From Meridianimarinicoccus roseus (GTDB taxonomy: Bacteria > Pseudomonadota > Alphaproteobacteria > Rhodobacterales > Rhodobacteraceae), in contig NZ_QGKU01000026.1 of assembly GCF_003172915.1 (NCBI RefSeq), positions 124,001-188,000 of the forward strand: 64,000 nucleotides of DNA, read 5' to 3'. Position numbers and translations under genes: made by a program. Below, piece after piece: positions 44,994 to 54,499 of the stretch; position 1 is the stretch's first letter; every line of letters starts with the position of its first letter. The notes under the pieces are model-generated. The model worked only from the letters and a program-made list of their open reading frames with translations. It made no database searches and was not told where the DNA came from.

Positions 44994-46145
44994 TCACGCC
45001 ATCGCGGCGCGGAAGCGTTCGAACAGGTAGAAGCTGTCTTGCGGCCCGGGGCTTGCCTCCGGGTGGTGCTGCACCGAGAAGACCGGCCGCCCGTCCATCC
45101 GGATGCCGCAGTTCGACCCGTCGAAAAGCGACACGTGTGTGGCCGACACGCCGTCAGGCAGGGACTGGCCGTCCACCGTGAAGCCGTGGTTCATCGACGT
45201 TATCTCGACTTTGCCTGTCTCCAGGTCCTTGACCGGGTGGTTCGCCCCGTGGTGCCCGTGGTTCATCTTCACCGTTCGCGCGCCAAGTGCCAGCGCAAGC
45301 ATCTGGTGGCCGAGACAAATCCCGAACACCGGCAGATTGCGCGCCAGAACGCCCCGGATCATCGGCACCGCATAGGCGCCCGTGGCCGCCGGATCGCCCG
45401 GACCGTTGGACAGGAACACGCCCTGCGGTTCATGGGCCAGCACGTCCTCGGCCGTGGCGGTGGCAGGCAGGACAGTCACGTCGCATCCCGCGCTGGCAAG
45501 GCAGCGCAGGATGTTCCGCTTGGCCCCGTAATCCACCGCAACGACGCGCGGCGCGCCGTCGCCGCTGCGGGTGCCGTGCCCGTCCGGCCAGGCCCAACGG
45601 GTCTCGTTCCAGCGATAGGACTGGGCACATGTCACGTCGCGCGCAAGATCCCGACCGACCAGCCCTTCGAAACCGCGCGCGGCAGCAACCAGTGCAGCAA
45701 GGTCGAACTGCCCGTCGGGCGCGTGTTGAAGGGCCACATGCGGTGCCCCCTGCTGACGGATCGCGCGGGTCAGGCGGCGGGTGTCCAGCCCTCCCATGCC
45801 GATCCGCCCCCGCTTGGCCAGCCAGTCTCCCAGCCTGTCCTGCATGCGCCAGTTCGAAGGTTCGGTCGGATCCCATTTCACAATCATCCCGGCGGCCACC
45901 GGGTCCACGCTTTCGTCGTCATCGGCATTCACCCCTACATTGCCGATATGCGGGAAGGTGAAGGTCACGATCTGCCCGGCATAGGACGGGTCCGTCATGA
46001 TCTCCTGGTAACCGGTCATCGCGGTGTTGAAGCACAACTCGGCCGTGGTGATGCCGGTGGCCCCGAAGCCGCGGCCGTAGAACAGCGTGCCGTCGGCAAG
46101 AGCAAGGCAGGCGGTCGGGGCGGCTTGGGCGATCATGGCGGGCAT
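44994..46145 (-). CDS. carA: Carbamoyl-phosphate synthase small subunit
   Basis: The glutamine amidotransferase subunit that supplies ammonia to CarB for carbamoyl phosphate, feeding arginine and pyrimidine synthesis. The 383-residue protein has the N-terminal ACLALADGTLFYGRGFGATG, GYQEIMTDPSYAGQIVTFTFPHIGN, and the class I amidotransferase triad region with FGICLGHQMLALALG (nucleophile Cys) and QHHPEASPGPQD (His and Glu). ATG 46145 is used; ATG 46136, nine bases inward, has AGGA at a better distance and is possible. carB is not in this window. Confidence 0.96.
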   Translation of the reverse strand: MPAMIAQAAPTACLALADGTLFYGRGFGATGITTAELCFNTAMTGYQEIMTDPSYAGQIVTFTFPHIGNVGVNADDDESVDPVAAGMIVKWDPTEPSNWRMQDRLGDWLAKRGRIGMGGLDTRRLTRAIRQQGAPHVALQHAPDGQFDLAALVAAARGFEGLVGRDLARDVTCAQSYRWNETRWAWPDGHGTRSGDGAPRVVAVDYGAKRNILRCLASAGCDVTVLPATATAEDVLAHEPQGVFLSNGPGDPAATGAYAVPMIRGVLARNLPVFGICLGHQMLALALGARTVKMNHGHHGANHPVKDLETGKVEITSMNHGFTVDGQSLPDGVSATHVSLFDGSNCGIRMDGRPVFSVQHHPEASPGPQDSFYLFERFRAAMA

Positions 46146-46292
46146 CCTGGGCTGCGTGGGGACAAATCGCCCGATCCCTAAGGCTGCGCCGCGCCGGGGT
46201 CAAGCGCGTGCGATGGGCCGCTTGCACGGACACTTGCCAGCCGGGTCCCTGTTCCTTAAGGAGCGAAATCACATCTTGGAGGAATGCCCGCG

Positions 46293-46760
46293 ATGCTGCT
46301 TCGTGACAAGATCTCCCATGCCCTGAAAGCCGCGGTGAAGGACGGGGATTCCACGCGCCTGTGCACGTTGCGCCTGATCTCGGCCGCGATTAACGATCTG
46401 GAAATAGCCAAGCGTGGCTGCGAGGAGGGCGTCCCGTCACCTATAACCGACGACGAGGTGCGCGGCATTCTTGGCAAGATGGTCCGGCAGCGCCAGGAAA
46501 GCACCCGCGCCTACGAGGAAGCCGGGCGGCTTGAACTGGCGGAGCAGGAACGCGCCGAGGCCGAGATCATCGAGGATTTCTTGCCGCGCCAGTTGTCGGA
46601 CGACGAGAAAGCCGCCGCGATCAAGGCAGCCATCGCGGATTCGGGCGCGGGGTCGCTGCGCGATATCGGAAAGGTGATGGGGCTGCTGAAGGAACGTCAC
46701 GCTGGCCGGATGGATTTTTCCACCGTCAGCCCCGAGGTGCGCGATCATCTGGCGCGCTGA
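46293..46760 (+). CDS. yqeY: GatB/YqeY domain-containing protein
   Basis: A 155-residue cytosolic protein of the YqeY family, resembling the tRNA-binding tail of amidotransferase subunit GatB. The N-terminus LRDKISHALKAAVKDGDSTRLCTLRLISAAINDLEI and the middle RQRQESTRAYEEAGRLELAEQERAEAEIIEDFLPRQLS are characteristic. ATG 46293 was preferred over 46284 because GGAGG at 46278-46282 is only one base from the earlier ATG and ten from the later one. Precise function is unknown; a role in tRNA recognition is suggested by the family. It is divergent from carA. Confidence 0.92.
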   Translation: MLLRDKISHALKAAVKDGDSTRLCTLRLISAAINDLEIAKRGCEEGVPSPITDDEVRGILGKMVRQRQESTRAYEEAGRLELAEQERAEAEIIEDFLPRQLSDDEKAAAIKAAIADSGAGSLRDIGKVMGLLKERHAGRMDFSTVSPEVRDHLAR

Positions 46761-47571
46761 CCGGGGCTGCGGGTAGAACGCGGCGCTGGTCATGTCCCGC
46801 TGTCGGGCACGACGACGCATTCTCCAATGGCATGGGGCTGACAGGCCACCACTCCGCCGAGGACGAGCGGCGCAGAGCGGGAGTCCGGATCACCGTCGGC
46901 CTGTCGCGGGGGCGGTGATGAAACGGGGTTCCGCGGCCAAGAGTCTGGCCGCACCAATCGTAACCGTGCCGCGCCCTCATGCAACCTGCGCTTTTGTGGG
47001 AACAACACCGGGGCGAAGCGGTGGGCATAGGTTCGAACGGCCGACGGCCTGCATGCGGACTCTCGCCAAGGCTGAACGGGGCCGACCGACACCACCGTGC
47101 ATGTGCCAGGCTTGGTGCGGTGTGCGCCTGACAGTAGGGGCGGGTTCCTTGGCGCGCTCCCTACCTGGCGCCGAGATCTCGCACACGCGCCACGCATGGG
47201 CAGGATGGTCGCCGCACAGCCCGATAGAGCAGCGGCAAAGGGGGCAGTATAGCCAAATTCTGCCGCGATTCTGGCTGAACCGGTGCCTTGGTCAAAGGCC
47301 AGCGCGGGCCCCTGGGCCGCCATGAAAAGCGCCTGTTCCGCTCGTACGTAGAAGAAAAGACGGCTGCGGTTTGCGCGCATCAATGATGGGCGCGCAATAT
47401 CGATCCGGATGCCTGATTCGTGGTTGGTTTGCGTTGACTGCCGCAGTTCCGCGACGGGCAGGTAAAACGTTCATACCACAAAGCGAAAACTTATGGCTTC
47501 GCCACTCTATTCGGGGCACATGGGGTCGGACAGCACTTGTCGGCCCTGCGTCCCCGCGACATCTGCTTCCG
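46761..47571. other. 811-base region without a recognisable gene
   Basis: Several open frames cross this region, but they are Arg/Pro/Cys-rich, lack ribosome-binding sites and match nothing I know. The right part (about 47320-47530) is A+T-richer than its surroundings. One minus-strand frame contains a hydrophobic piece (AAEFGYTAPFAAALSGCAATIL) that could be a decayed membrane-protein fragment, but this is weak. A GGTTCGAAC at 47030-47038 resembles a tRNA T-loop but has no matching stems. It could be a degraded gene or an unannotated RNA. Confidence 0.4.
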
Positions 47572-48141
47572 TCAGTCGCCGGTTCCGCCTGCCACCGGGG
47601 CGCCGGTGGCCACCACCCTTGCCAGCATGTCCCGTAGCACGCCATGCAGGGCGGTGCGCTCGTCCTCGGACAGGAAGGCGCCCAGTTCGACCTCGCGGCC
47701 CGCGCCCTTCAGCGTCAGGTAGCTGGCTACCGGGCCGCCCTTTTCATGTAGGTGCACGCTGATCCAGTAGGGATTCGCCTCCCAGCGAAGCGGCGCACGC
47801 CCGCGGGCGGTTCGGGTCAGGACCGCGTGGTCGGACCAAAGTTCAAGCTCTTCCAGGATCTCGCCATCGCGGTAGTTCTTCTGGATCATGGCGTACATCA
47901 ACCACAGCGCGCCCAGCACGAAGGGCGCAAGCCCCCACAGGATCGGCGTGCCCAGTACGGCCAGAAGGGGCAGCAACAGCAGCGTGAAGGTCGCGAGGAT
48001 GAATCCCGCAAAGCCCCGCTTCGGCAGGGATCGGTGCGGCCACAGGTGCAGCATCGCCAGCGGCGGTTCGCCCCGCGCATGCAAAGAGGCCCCGGTGATC
48101 GCCGGGGCCTGCTTGGTATCATTGACCCATTCGAGAGGCAT
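47572..48141 (-). CDS. DUF2244 domain-containing protein
   Basis: A 189-residue membrane protein with two central hydrophobic helices (about residues 43-66 and 68-87) joined by a short turn, then a soluble domain (YRDGEILEELELWSDHAVLTRTARGRAPLRW). It fits DUF2244, which is regularly adjacent to the cytochrome c oxidase subunit I gene in Rhodobacterales. Function unknown; the position suggests a link with oxidase assembly or respiration. It is 24 bases downstream of ctaD on the same strand and probably cotranscribed. Confidence 0.82.
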   Translation of the reverse strand: MPLEWVNDTKQAPAITGASLHARGEPPLAMLHLWPHRSLPKRGFAGFILATFTLLLLPLLAVLGTPILWGLAPFVLGALWLMYAMIQKNYRDGEILEELELWSDHAVLTRTARGRAPLRWEANPYWISVHLHEKGGPVASYLTLKGAGREVELGAFLSEDERTALHGVLRDMLARVVATGAPVAGGTGD

Positions 48142-48165
48142 CCTCAGGTCAGGCCGGGCCCGCGC

Positions 48166-49824
48166 TCAGTGCGCGTGGCCTTTGTCCCATTCGCTCTGTT
48201 TCGGGAGCGTCTCGAACGTGTGTTCCGGCGGCGGCGTGGGCAGCGTCCATTCCAGAGTGTCCGCGTATTCGTTCCAGTAGTTGTTCTCGGTGATCTTCTT
48301 GCCGCGCGTCAGCGTGTAGGCAACGATGCCGATGAACAGCAGGAACGAGGCGAAAGACAGGAACGCGCCCCACGAGCTGACATAGTTCCAAAGCGCATAG
48401 GCCTCCGGGTAGTCGATGTAGCGGCGCGGCATGCCCTGACGGCCCAGGAAGTGTTGGGGGAAGAAGGTCAGGTTCGCGCCGACGAACATCATCCAGAAAT
48501 GCACCTTGCCCCAGAACTCGGGGTATTGCCGCCCGGACATCTTGCCGATGTAGAAATATATCCCGGCAAAGATGGCGAACACGGCGCCGAGGCTCATCAC
48601 GTAGTGGAAATGCGCGACGACGTAATAGGTGTCATGATACGCACGGTCGATGGCCGCCTGGCTGAGCACGATACCGGTCACGCCGCCCACGGTGAATAGG
48701 AACAGGAAGCCGAAGGCCCAGAGCATCGGCACCTTGAACTCGATCGACCCGCTCCACATCGTCGCGATCCAGCTGAACACCTTCACGCCGGTCGGCACCG
48801 CGATGACCATGGTCGCCAGCATGAAGTAGCTCTGCTGGGTCAGGCTCATGCCCACGGTGTACATGTGGTGCGCCCAGACGACGAAGCCCAGAACACCGAT
48901 CGCGATCATCGCCCAGACCATCGGCAGGTAGCCGAAGATCGGCTTGCGCGAGAAGGTGGCGATGACGTGGCTGATGATCCCGAACCCGGGCAGAATGATG
49001 ATGTAGACCTCGGGATGGCCGAAGAACCAAAGGATGTGCTGGTAGAGGATAGGATCGCCGCCCCCCGACGGATCAAAGAACGTCGTACCGAAGTTGCGGT
49101 CTGTCAGCAGCATGGTGATCGCGCCCGCAAGAACGGGCAGGGCCAGCAGGATCAGCCAGGCCGTCACGAAGATCGACCACGAGAACAGCGGCACCTTGAA
49201 CAATGTCATGCCGGGCGCGCGCATGTTCAGGAAAGTGGTGATCATGTTGATCGCGCCCAGGATCGACGACGCGCCCGACACGTGCACCGCGAAGATGGCA
49301 AGGTCCATGGACATGCCCGCCTCGCTGGTGGACAGCGGCGGATACAGAACCCAGCCGACGCCGGAGCCGGCCTGGTTGTTGCCGCCCGGTGCCAGCATGG
49401 AGGCCACGCCAAGGCCGACACCGGCCACGAACAGCCAGTAGCTGAGGTTGTTCAGACGCGGAAAGGCCATGTCCGGCGCGCCGATCTGCAACGGCATGAA
49501 GTAGTTGCCGAAGCCGCCGAAGAGCGCGGGAATCACGACGAAGAACATCATCAGCACACCGTGATAGGTGATCATGACGTTCCAGAGGTGGCCGTTGGGG
49601 GTGCAGGGGTCGGCCATGAAGCCTTCCTGGCACATGTACTGCACGCCGGGGTGCATCAACTCGAGGCGCATGTAGACCGTGAACGCCACCGAGATGAAGC
49701 CCACGACACCCGCCGTAAACAGATACAGGATACCGATGTCCTTGTGGTTGGTGGACATGAACCAGCGGGTGAACCAGCCGCGCTGGTCCCCGTCTTCTTG
49801 GCTGTGAATGGCTGCGTCGGCCAT
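48166..49824 (-). CDS. ctaD: Cytochrome c oxidase subunit I (aa3 type)
   Basis: The catalytic subunit of the aa3-type terminal oxidase, with twelve membrane helices holding haem a and the haem a3-CuB centre. The 552-residue protein opens with [24 protein letters not shown]. It has the [18 protein letters not shown] motif (CuB His and cross-linked Tyr), [10 protein letters not shown] with two CuB His residues, and [22 protein letters not shown] with haem ligands. GGGAGG precedes the ATG. Subunits II and III are not in the window, so the oxidase genes are split on the chromosome. A GACTG-loop hairpin lies 20 bases upstream of the start. Confidence 0.97.
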   Translation of the reverse strand: MADAAIHSQEDGDQRGWFTRWFMSTNHKDIGILYLFTAGVVGFISVAFTVYMRLELMHPGVQYMCQEGFMADPCTPNGHLWNVMITYHGVLMMFFVVIPALFGGFGNYFMPLQIGAPDMAFPRLNNLSYWLFVAGVGLGVASMLAPGGNNQAGSGVGWVLYPPLSTSEAGMSMDLAIFAVHVSGASSILGAINMITTFLNMRAPGMTLFKVPLFSWSIFVTAWLILLALPVLAGAITMLLTDRNFGTTFFDPSGGGDPILYQHILWFFGHPEVYIIILPGFGIISHVIATFSRKPIFGYLPMVWAMIAIGVLGFVVWAHHMYTVGMSLTQQSYFMLATMVIAVPTGVKVFSWIATMWSGSIEFKVPMLWAFGFLFLFTVGGVTGIVLSQAAIDRAYHDTYYVVAHFHYVMSLGAVFAIFAGIYFYIGKMSGRQYPEFWGKVHFWMMFVGANLTFFPQHFLGRQGMPRRYIDYPEAYALWNYVSSWGAFLSFASFLLFIGIVAYTLTRGKKITENNYWNEYADTLEWTLPTPPPEHTFETLPKQSEWDKGHAH

Positions 49825-50178
49825 GCGTGCCTCCCATCGTTACTTCCGGACGGACTGCGTCCGGCATCATTCGCCGTTCTAAGGGCAACCCGGCAGGGTG
49901 GCAATCTCTGCGGTCCATTTGATCTGGGTCATTTTGCAGCGTTTCCCGGCATCTGCGCATGTGTCGCAGGTGCAGCAGGCGCATTGGCAGCATCGCGGAC
50001 CAAGTTTTATGGGGTTTCTTGAATGTGTTTGCGCACAGCCTGGGGGCCGACTGGGGCCTGTTCGCCCGGGTCGTGCGGCGTGGTGTCGCGGCGCCGGGGT
50101 GAGGGCGGAATGCCGTGTGGCGGATAACGACAGCGCCAGGTGCTACGCTGCGGTGGGGCCGCTACATCTTGCTGCGCG
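49825..50178. other. 354-base intergenic region between ctaD and the AEC transporter
   Basis: Nothing coding is recognised here. Immediately upstream of ctaD is a hairpin-forming palindrome (49846-49852 with 49858-49864). Further up, 49919-49932 reads TTGATCTGGGTCAT, a partial FNR-like half-site whose second half fits poorly. It probably contains the ctaD promoter. Confidence 0.45.
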
Positions 50179-51108
50179 TCAGCCGAGCAGGTGAAGCCAC
50201 GCCCAGGCTGTCAGCACGGTTGCTGCCGTGCCTGCCAGTACGGACGACGCCGCCACCCGCCGCGCGCTGCCGTACATATCTGCGAACACGTAGGCGTTCA
50301 CGCCGGGCGCCATCGCCCCGGTCAGAACTGCGGCGCGAAATGCTTCAGGCTGCAGGGCGTAGTAGCTTCCCATCGCCCAGGTGATCGCCGGATGCACCAC
50401 AAGCGAGACAAGGACCACGAAGCCGATCGTGCGCATGTCGCCCTCGGGCCGGTAGCGCACCAGCACGCCCCCCAACCCGAACAGTGCCGCGGGAAGGGCC
50501 GCGCGCACCATCAGGGCCACCGCCTCGGTCAGCACGACCGGAAGCACGAAGCCCGACAGGTTGACCGCGATGCCGAGCGCGATGCCGATGATCAGCGCGT
50601 TGGAGAACATCGCCTTCAGGATCGCGCGGACGGTGCCAAGGCCCGATCCGCCCTTGTTGCGCACGATCTCCATCGCGGTGATACCGATCATGTAGCAGAC
50701 CGGCGAGTGAATCGAGATTATGGCGAAGTTCGATGCCAGCGACTCGGTGCCGTAGGCGCGTTCCGAGATCGGCACACCCAGAAGCAATGAATTGGAGAAC
50801 AGGCAGCAGAACCCGATGGCGACGGCGTCGGTCCAGGGCCGCCCGAACAGGTAACGTGCCCCGAATAGCCCCAGAACGAAGCCGCTGATGGCCCCGGTGT
50901 AAAAGCTGACCAGCAGCCGCCAGTCGAACACCAGCCCCAGATCAAGCGTCGACATCGCCTGGAACAGAAGGCAGGGTATGGCAAACTTCTGCGTGAAGCG
51001 CATAAGCCCGTCCACACCGGCATCGCTGAAAAGGCCGCGGCTCACCGCGACGTAGCCGAACCCGATCACCAGGAATACTGGCAGGACGACTTCGATAAGC
51101 CCCGCCAC
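50179..51108 (-). CDS. AEC (auxin efflux carrier) family transporter
   Basis: A 309-residue inner-membrane protein with about ten helices in two inverted halves. The N-terminus (IEVVLPVFLVIGFGYVAVSRGLFS), the unwound FSNSLLLGVPISERAYG near the first crossover, and AMAPGVNAYVFADMYG in the second half are typical of AEC-family carriers such as malonate or auxin-like permeases. Substrate unknown. The start is probably GTG at 51108, preceded by AGGA in the end of the MBL gene; TTG 51111 abuts the MBL stop codon. It is the last gene of the dacC-tmk-holB-tatD-MBL run. Confidence 0.87.
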   Translation of the reverse strand: MAGLIEVVLPVFLVIGFGYVAVSRGLFSDAGVDGLMRFTQKFAIPCLLFQAMSTLDLGLVFDWRLLVSFYTGAISGFVLGLFGARYLFGRPWTDAVAIGFCCLFSNSLLLGVPISERAYGTESLASNFAIISIHSPVCYMIGITAMEIVRNKGGSGLGTVRAILKAMFSNALIIGIALGIAVNLSGFVLPVVLTEAVALMVRAALPAALFGLGGVLVRYRPEGDMRTIGFVVLVSLVVHPAITWAMGSYYALQPEAFRAAVLTGAMAPGVNAYVFADMYGSARRVAASSVLAGTAATVLTAWAWLHLLG

Positions 51109-51111
51109 CAA

Positions 51112-51915
51112 TCAGATCCTGAAGGTCAATGTCAGCCCGTCATGGGCCGGCACGACATGGTCGGGCGTTTCGGCCATGACCGTCGCATAGTCGAGATCGA
51201 CATGCATGTTGGTCAGCACCGCGCGGCGCGGCGCGGCGCGGCCGATCCAGTCCAGCGTTCGGTCCAGATGCGCGTGGCTGGGGTGCGGCGTGCGGCGCAG
51301 CGCGTCCACGATCCAGCAGTCGAGGCCCTGAAGTTCCGCCCAGGCCGCATCATATATTTCTGATACATCAGGTAGATAGGCGACGTTGTTCACCTTGAAC
51401 CCCAGCGCGTCGATGCGCCCGTGCGCGACCCGCAGGGGACGCAGCGTCAGAGCGCCGCCCGCGCCACCGATGGTGATGTCGGCATCGTCCAAGATCGGAT
51501 GCAGGTTCAAGATCGGCGGGTAGTCCGATCCTTCGGGTGCGCTGAACGCATAGCCGAAGCGCGTGCGCAGGTCGGCCTCGGTCGCGGCATCGGCCCACAC
51601 GTCCAGCCGGGTTCGGGTGTTGAAGAAGATCATGCGCAAGTCGTCCAAACCGTGGACGTGATCGGCGTGCGAATGGGTGTAGACCACCGCGTCCAGCACC
51701 CCGACCCCGGCATCGAGAAGCTGTGCGCGCAGGTCGGGCGAGCTGTCGATCAGCACCCGTGTGACACCCTCCGGCGTTTCGCGTTCCAGCAGCACAGAAC
51801 AGCGCCGCCTCCGGTTGCGTGGCTCGTTCGGGTCGCAATCGCCCCACAACCCGCCCAGCCTTGGCACACCGCCGGACGAACCGCACCCTAGGATGGTCAG
51901 CCGCATCTCGGCCAT
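51112..51915 (-). CDS. MBL-fold metal hydrolase, PhnP-like phosphodiesterase
   Basis: A 267-residue cytosolic enzyme of the metallo-beta-lactamase fold. Metal-binding residues are in VVYTHSHADHVHGLDDLR (HxHxDH motif near residues 80-97), VAHGRIDALGF, and LTNMHVDLDYATVMAE near the C-terminus. The N-terminus LTILGCGSSGGVPRLGG is characteristic of PhnP-type cyclic phosphodiesterases. The usual place in Rhodobacterales is right after tatD. The start overlaps the tatD stop by one base, so the two are cotranslated. Confidence 0.88.
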   Translation of the reverse strand: MAEMRLTILGCGSSGGVPRLGGLWGDCDPNEPRNRRRRCSVLLERETPEGVTRVLIDSSPDLRAQLLDAGVGVLDAVVYTHSHADHVHGLDDLRMIFFNTRTRLDVWADAATEADLRTRFGYAFSAPEGSDYPPILNLHPILDDADITIGGAGGALTLRPLRVAHGRIDALGFKVNNVAYLPDVSEIYDAAWAELQGLDCWIVDALRRTPHPSHAHLDRTLDWIGRAAPRRAVLTNMHVDLDYATVMAETPDHVVPAHDGLTLTFRI

Positions 51916-52721
51916 CAGGCGGCGGCCCGGGTGAACAGCCGGTCAAAATTGGCGCTCGTCGCAGTGGCGAAGTCGGCTTCGGAGAGGTTGAACAGCCCCG
52001 CGCCGACGGCGGCGGTGTGCACGACATGACCCGGCTCGTTGCGGCGTCCGCGATGCGGTGGCGGGGCAAGATAGGGGCTGTCTGTCTCGACGAGGATGCG
52101 GTCGAGCGGCGCCGCGGCGAATATTTCGCGGAGGGCGGTGCTGCGCGGGAAGGCGGCGATGCCGGACATCGACAGGTAGAACCCAAGCTCCAGTGCCGCG
52201 CGCGCCAACGGCGCACCGCTGGAAAAGCAGTGCATCACGCAGGTATAGGGCCCGCCGTTTCGGTATTCGTCGGACAGAATGCGCGCCATGTCGTCATCGG
52301 CGTCGCGCGCGTGGATGATCAGCGGCAACCCGGTCTGGCGTGCCGCGTCGATATGCACACGCAGGCTGGCCTGCTGGGCCCGTGCGCTGTCGGCGGTGTA
52401 GTGATAATCGAGTCCGGTCTCGCCGATGCCCACGAACTTTGGATGCGCCGCCAGCGCGATCAGGGTGTCCGCCGTGACCGCAGGTTCGTCGGCCACGCTC
52501 ATCGGGTGGATGCCCGCAGCATAAAAAACGCCGTCATGCGCCTCGGCGATGGCGCGCACGCTCGGCTCGTTGCCCAGCTTCGTGCAGATCGTGACCATCC
52601 GGGTGACACCGGCCGCGCGGGCACGGTCGATCATGGCGGTGCGGTCGCCGTCGAAATCGGGAAAATCCAGATGGCAATGGCTGTCCACCAGCGCCGGGGG
52701 CGGGGTCTCGGTTCGGGTCAT
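51915..52721 (-). CDS. TatD family metal-dependent hydrolase (YcfH-type)
   Basis: A 268-residue TIM-barrel metallohydrolase with DNase-like or deacylase activity in its family. Metal ligands are visible in LVDSHCHLDFPDFDGD near residues 11-26, FVGIGETGLDYHYT near 95-108, IIHARDADDD near 135-144, MHCFSSGAPLARAA, and LVETDSPYLAPPPHRGRRNEP. It follows holB after six bases on the same strand and overlaps the PhnP-like gene by one base. No metG is inserted between holB and tatD in this operon. Confidence 0.92.
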   Translation of the reverse strand: MTRTETPPPALVDSHCHLDFPDFDGDRTAMIDRARAAGVTRMVTICTKLGNEPSVRAIAEAHDGVFYAAGIHPMSVADEPAVTADTLIALAAHPKFVGIGETGLDYHYTADSARAQQASLRVHIDAARQTGLPLIIHARDADDDMARILSDEYRNGGPYTCVMHCFSSGAPLARAALELGFYLSMSGIAAFPRSTALREIFAAAPLDRILVETDSPYLAPPPHRGRRNEPGHVVHTAAVGAGLFNLSEADFATATSANFDRLFTRAAA

Positions 52722-52727
52722 GCTGGG

Positions 52728-53858
52728 CTATCTGTCGGCGGCGCAATCCTGCGCCAGTGCATCAAGTTTGACGCACATATCAAGGATGAGCGCGGCAGGG
52801 TCAAGGTTGACGGCGAGCCCGCGCCGCACGCGCCCGGTCAGCGCCTGCTGCGCCTCGGCCCAACGTCGCCCGGCCTGCGGGCCGGGGGTCAGCGCGGCAG
52901 GCACCGGTGGTGCGACGGCATGGCCCAGCACGCCCTGCCGGGCCAGCCCCGCAAGCCGCTGGTCCAGCATATCGAGGAAAAGTGCGCGCCGGTCCTCGGC
53001 CTTCGGGGCCGCCAGATCGGCGGCCAGCCGGGTTGCCGCCATCCGGTCCAGCCCCGGAAGGCTGTCCAGCATCCGGTCCAGCGTTCCGGCCAGTTCCAAC
53101 CCGTCCTGGACGTGCAGTCGCACCGCCGCGCCGACGCTGCCCGACGACAGCCGCGCCAGCGCCAGCGCCTCCTCCGGGTCGAGATCAGGCAGTGCGCCGG
53201 TCAGCGCCGCACCGACATCGTCCGGCGGCAGAGGCGCGCAGGACAGCGTGCGGCAGCGCGAGCGTATTGTCGGAAGCAGCCGCGACGGCACGTGGCTGAC
53301 CATCAGGAACACCGTGTCCGCGGGGGGTTCCTCCAGCAGCTTTAGCAGGGCATTCGCGGCCGGGCCCTGCATGTCGTCGGCGCAATCCACGATCACGACC
53401 CGGCGCCCGCCATCAGCCTGACTCAGGGCGAAGAAGCGCTTCAGGCCACGCACTTCGTCCACCGTGATCACGGTCTTGAGCTTGCCGCGCCTGTCATCGA
53501 GCGGGCGGCGCAGCAGGTATAGCGCAGGGTCCGACAGTGCACTGATGCGCCGATTGCGCGGGCTGTCCGGGTCCGTGTCCAGAGTTTCGGGTGCGGCAAC
53601 CGGCGTATCGCCGAACAGTCCGCCGCCGGGCGCGGCAGGGGCGGTGCTCAGCAGCGCCCGGGCGATGCGCCAGGCAAGAGTGGCCTTGCCGATGCCGGGC
53701 GGGCCGGTGATCAGCCAGGCGTGGTGCAGGCGGCCCGACCCGAGAGCGGACAGGAAGGCCCGCTGCGCCGCGTCATGGCCGACCAGCGTGGCGGTGTGGC
53801 GCGGGTGCGGGGCCCCCTCGGCGCGGTCGGCTTCGGGCAGATCGTTGTCGCCGCTCAT
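52728..53858 (-). CDS. holB: DNA polymerase III subunit delta'
   Basis: A clamp-loader subunit of 376 residues. The AAA+ features are RLHHAWLITGPPGIGKATLAWRIARALL (P-loop form) and FFALSQADGGRRVVIVDCADDMQGPAANALLKLLEEPPADTVFLMVSH, with RLLPTIRSRCRTLSCAPL containing the sensor 1 SRC motif. The stop and start junction with tmk is an ATGA overlap. This arrangement, dacC-tmk-holB-tatD, is widespread in alphaproteobacteria. Confidence 0.95.
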   Translation of the reverse strand: MSGDNDLPEADRAEGAPHPRHTATLVGHDAAQRAFLSALGSGRLHHAWLITGPPGIGKATLAWRIARALLSTAPAAPGGGLFGDTPVAAPETLDTDPDSPRNRRISALSDPALYLLRRPLDDRRGKLKTVITVDEVRGLKRFFALSQADGGRRVVIVDCADDMQGPAANALLKLLEEPPADTVFLMVSHVPSRLLPTIRSRCRTLSCAPLPPDDVGAALTGALPDLDPEEALALARLSSGSVGAAVRLHVQDGLELAGTLDRMLDSLPGLDRMAATRLAADLAAPKAEDRRALFLDMLDQRLAGLARQGVLGHAVAPPVPAALTPGPQAGRRWAEAQQALTGRVRRGLAVNLDPAALILDMCVKLDALAQDCAADR

Positions 53859-54499
53859 GCCGGGGCATGTTCGGCCATCGTGGCCGCGATGCGTTCGGCG
53901 ACGGTGTCAGGGGCGCCGCGGCCGTCGACCAGCCGCACCCGATCCGGAGCGGTGCGCGCCAGCGCCACGAAACCGTCCCGAAGCCGCGCCTGGAAATCGC
54001 CGCCGAAGGCTTCGAACCTGTCTTCGCCGCCGCGCCGGGCCGCCGCGCGGGCCAGCGCCTCGGCGGGGGGCATGTCGATCACGAATGTCAGGTCGGGTTC
54101 AACCCCGATCATCAGACGGTGCAGATCGTCCACCAGTGCCGTCAGATCGCCGCGTGTGGTGCCCTGGTAGACCCGTGTGCTGTCGGCGAACCGGTCGGTG
54201 ATCACCGTGGCGCCGCGAGCCAGAGCCGGGGCGATTGTGCGTTCCCAATGGTCCCGCCGCGCGGCGGTGAACAGCAGGATCTCGGTCTCGGGCGACCATC
54301 GGTCGGTCGGCCCTTCGACCAGTAGGCGGCGGATTTCCTCGGCGCCGGGGGCACCGCCGGGTTCGCGGGTCAGCACGACCTCGGCGCCGGAGGCGCGCAG
54401 GCGGTCTGCTAGGCGGCGCGCCTGGGTGGACTTGCCGCAGCCGTCGATCCCCTCGAAGCTGATGAAGTGGCCTCGTGCCGTGCCGGATACTGCGGTCAA
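53855..54499 (-). CDS. tmk: Thymidylate kinase
   Basis: Phosphorylates dTMP to dTDP. The 214-residue protein has the P-loop FEGIDGCGKSTQARRLADRLR near residues 15-35, the TREPGGAPGAEEIRRLL motif near 42-58, and the DRFADSTRVYQGTTRG region that contacts dTMP. The start is TTG 54499, overlapping the dacC stop codon; no ATG or GTG lies near. Its own stop overlaps the holB start by four bases. Confidence 0.95.
   Translation of the reverse strand: MTAVSGTARGHFISFEGIDGCGKSTQARRLADRLRASGAEVVLTREPGGAPGAEEIRRLLVEGPTDRWSPETEILLFTAARRDHWERTIAPALARGATVITDRFADSTRVYQGTTRGDLTALVDDLHRLMIGVEPDLTFVIDMPPAEALARAAARRGGEDRFEAFGGDFQARLRDGFVALARTAPDRVRLVDGRGAPDTVAERIAATMAEHAPA

Noticed and set aside
47030-47038. 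GGTTCGAAC, resembling a tRNA T-loop
   Set aside because: No paired T-stem, acceptor stem or anticodon arm could be built around it.
49919-49932. TTGATCTGGGTCAT as an FNR box before ctaD
   Set aside because: The second half-site fits the palindrome poorly, and ctaD is an aerobic oxidase gene for which FNR control is not expected; evidence too weak.
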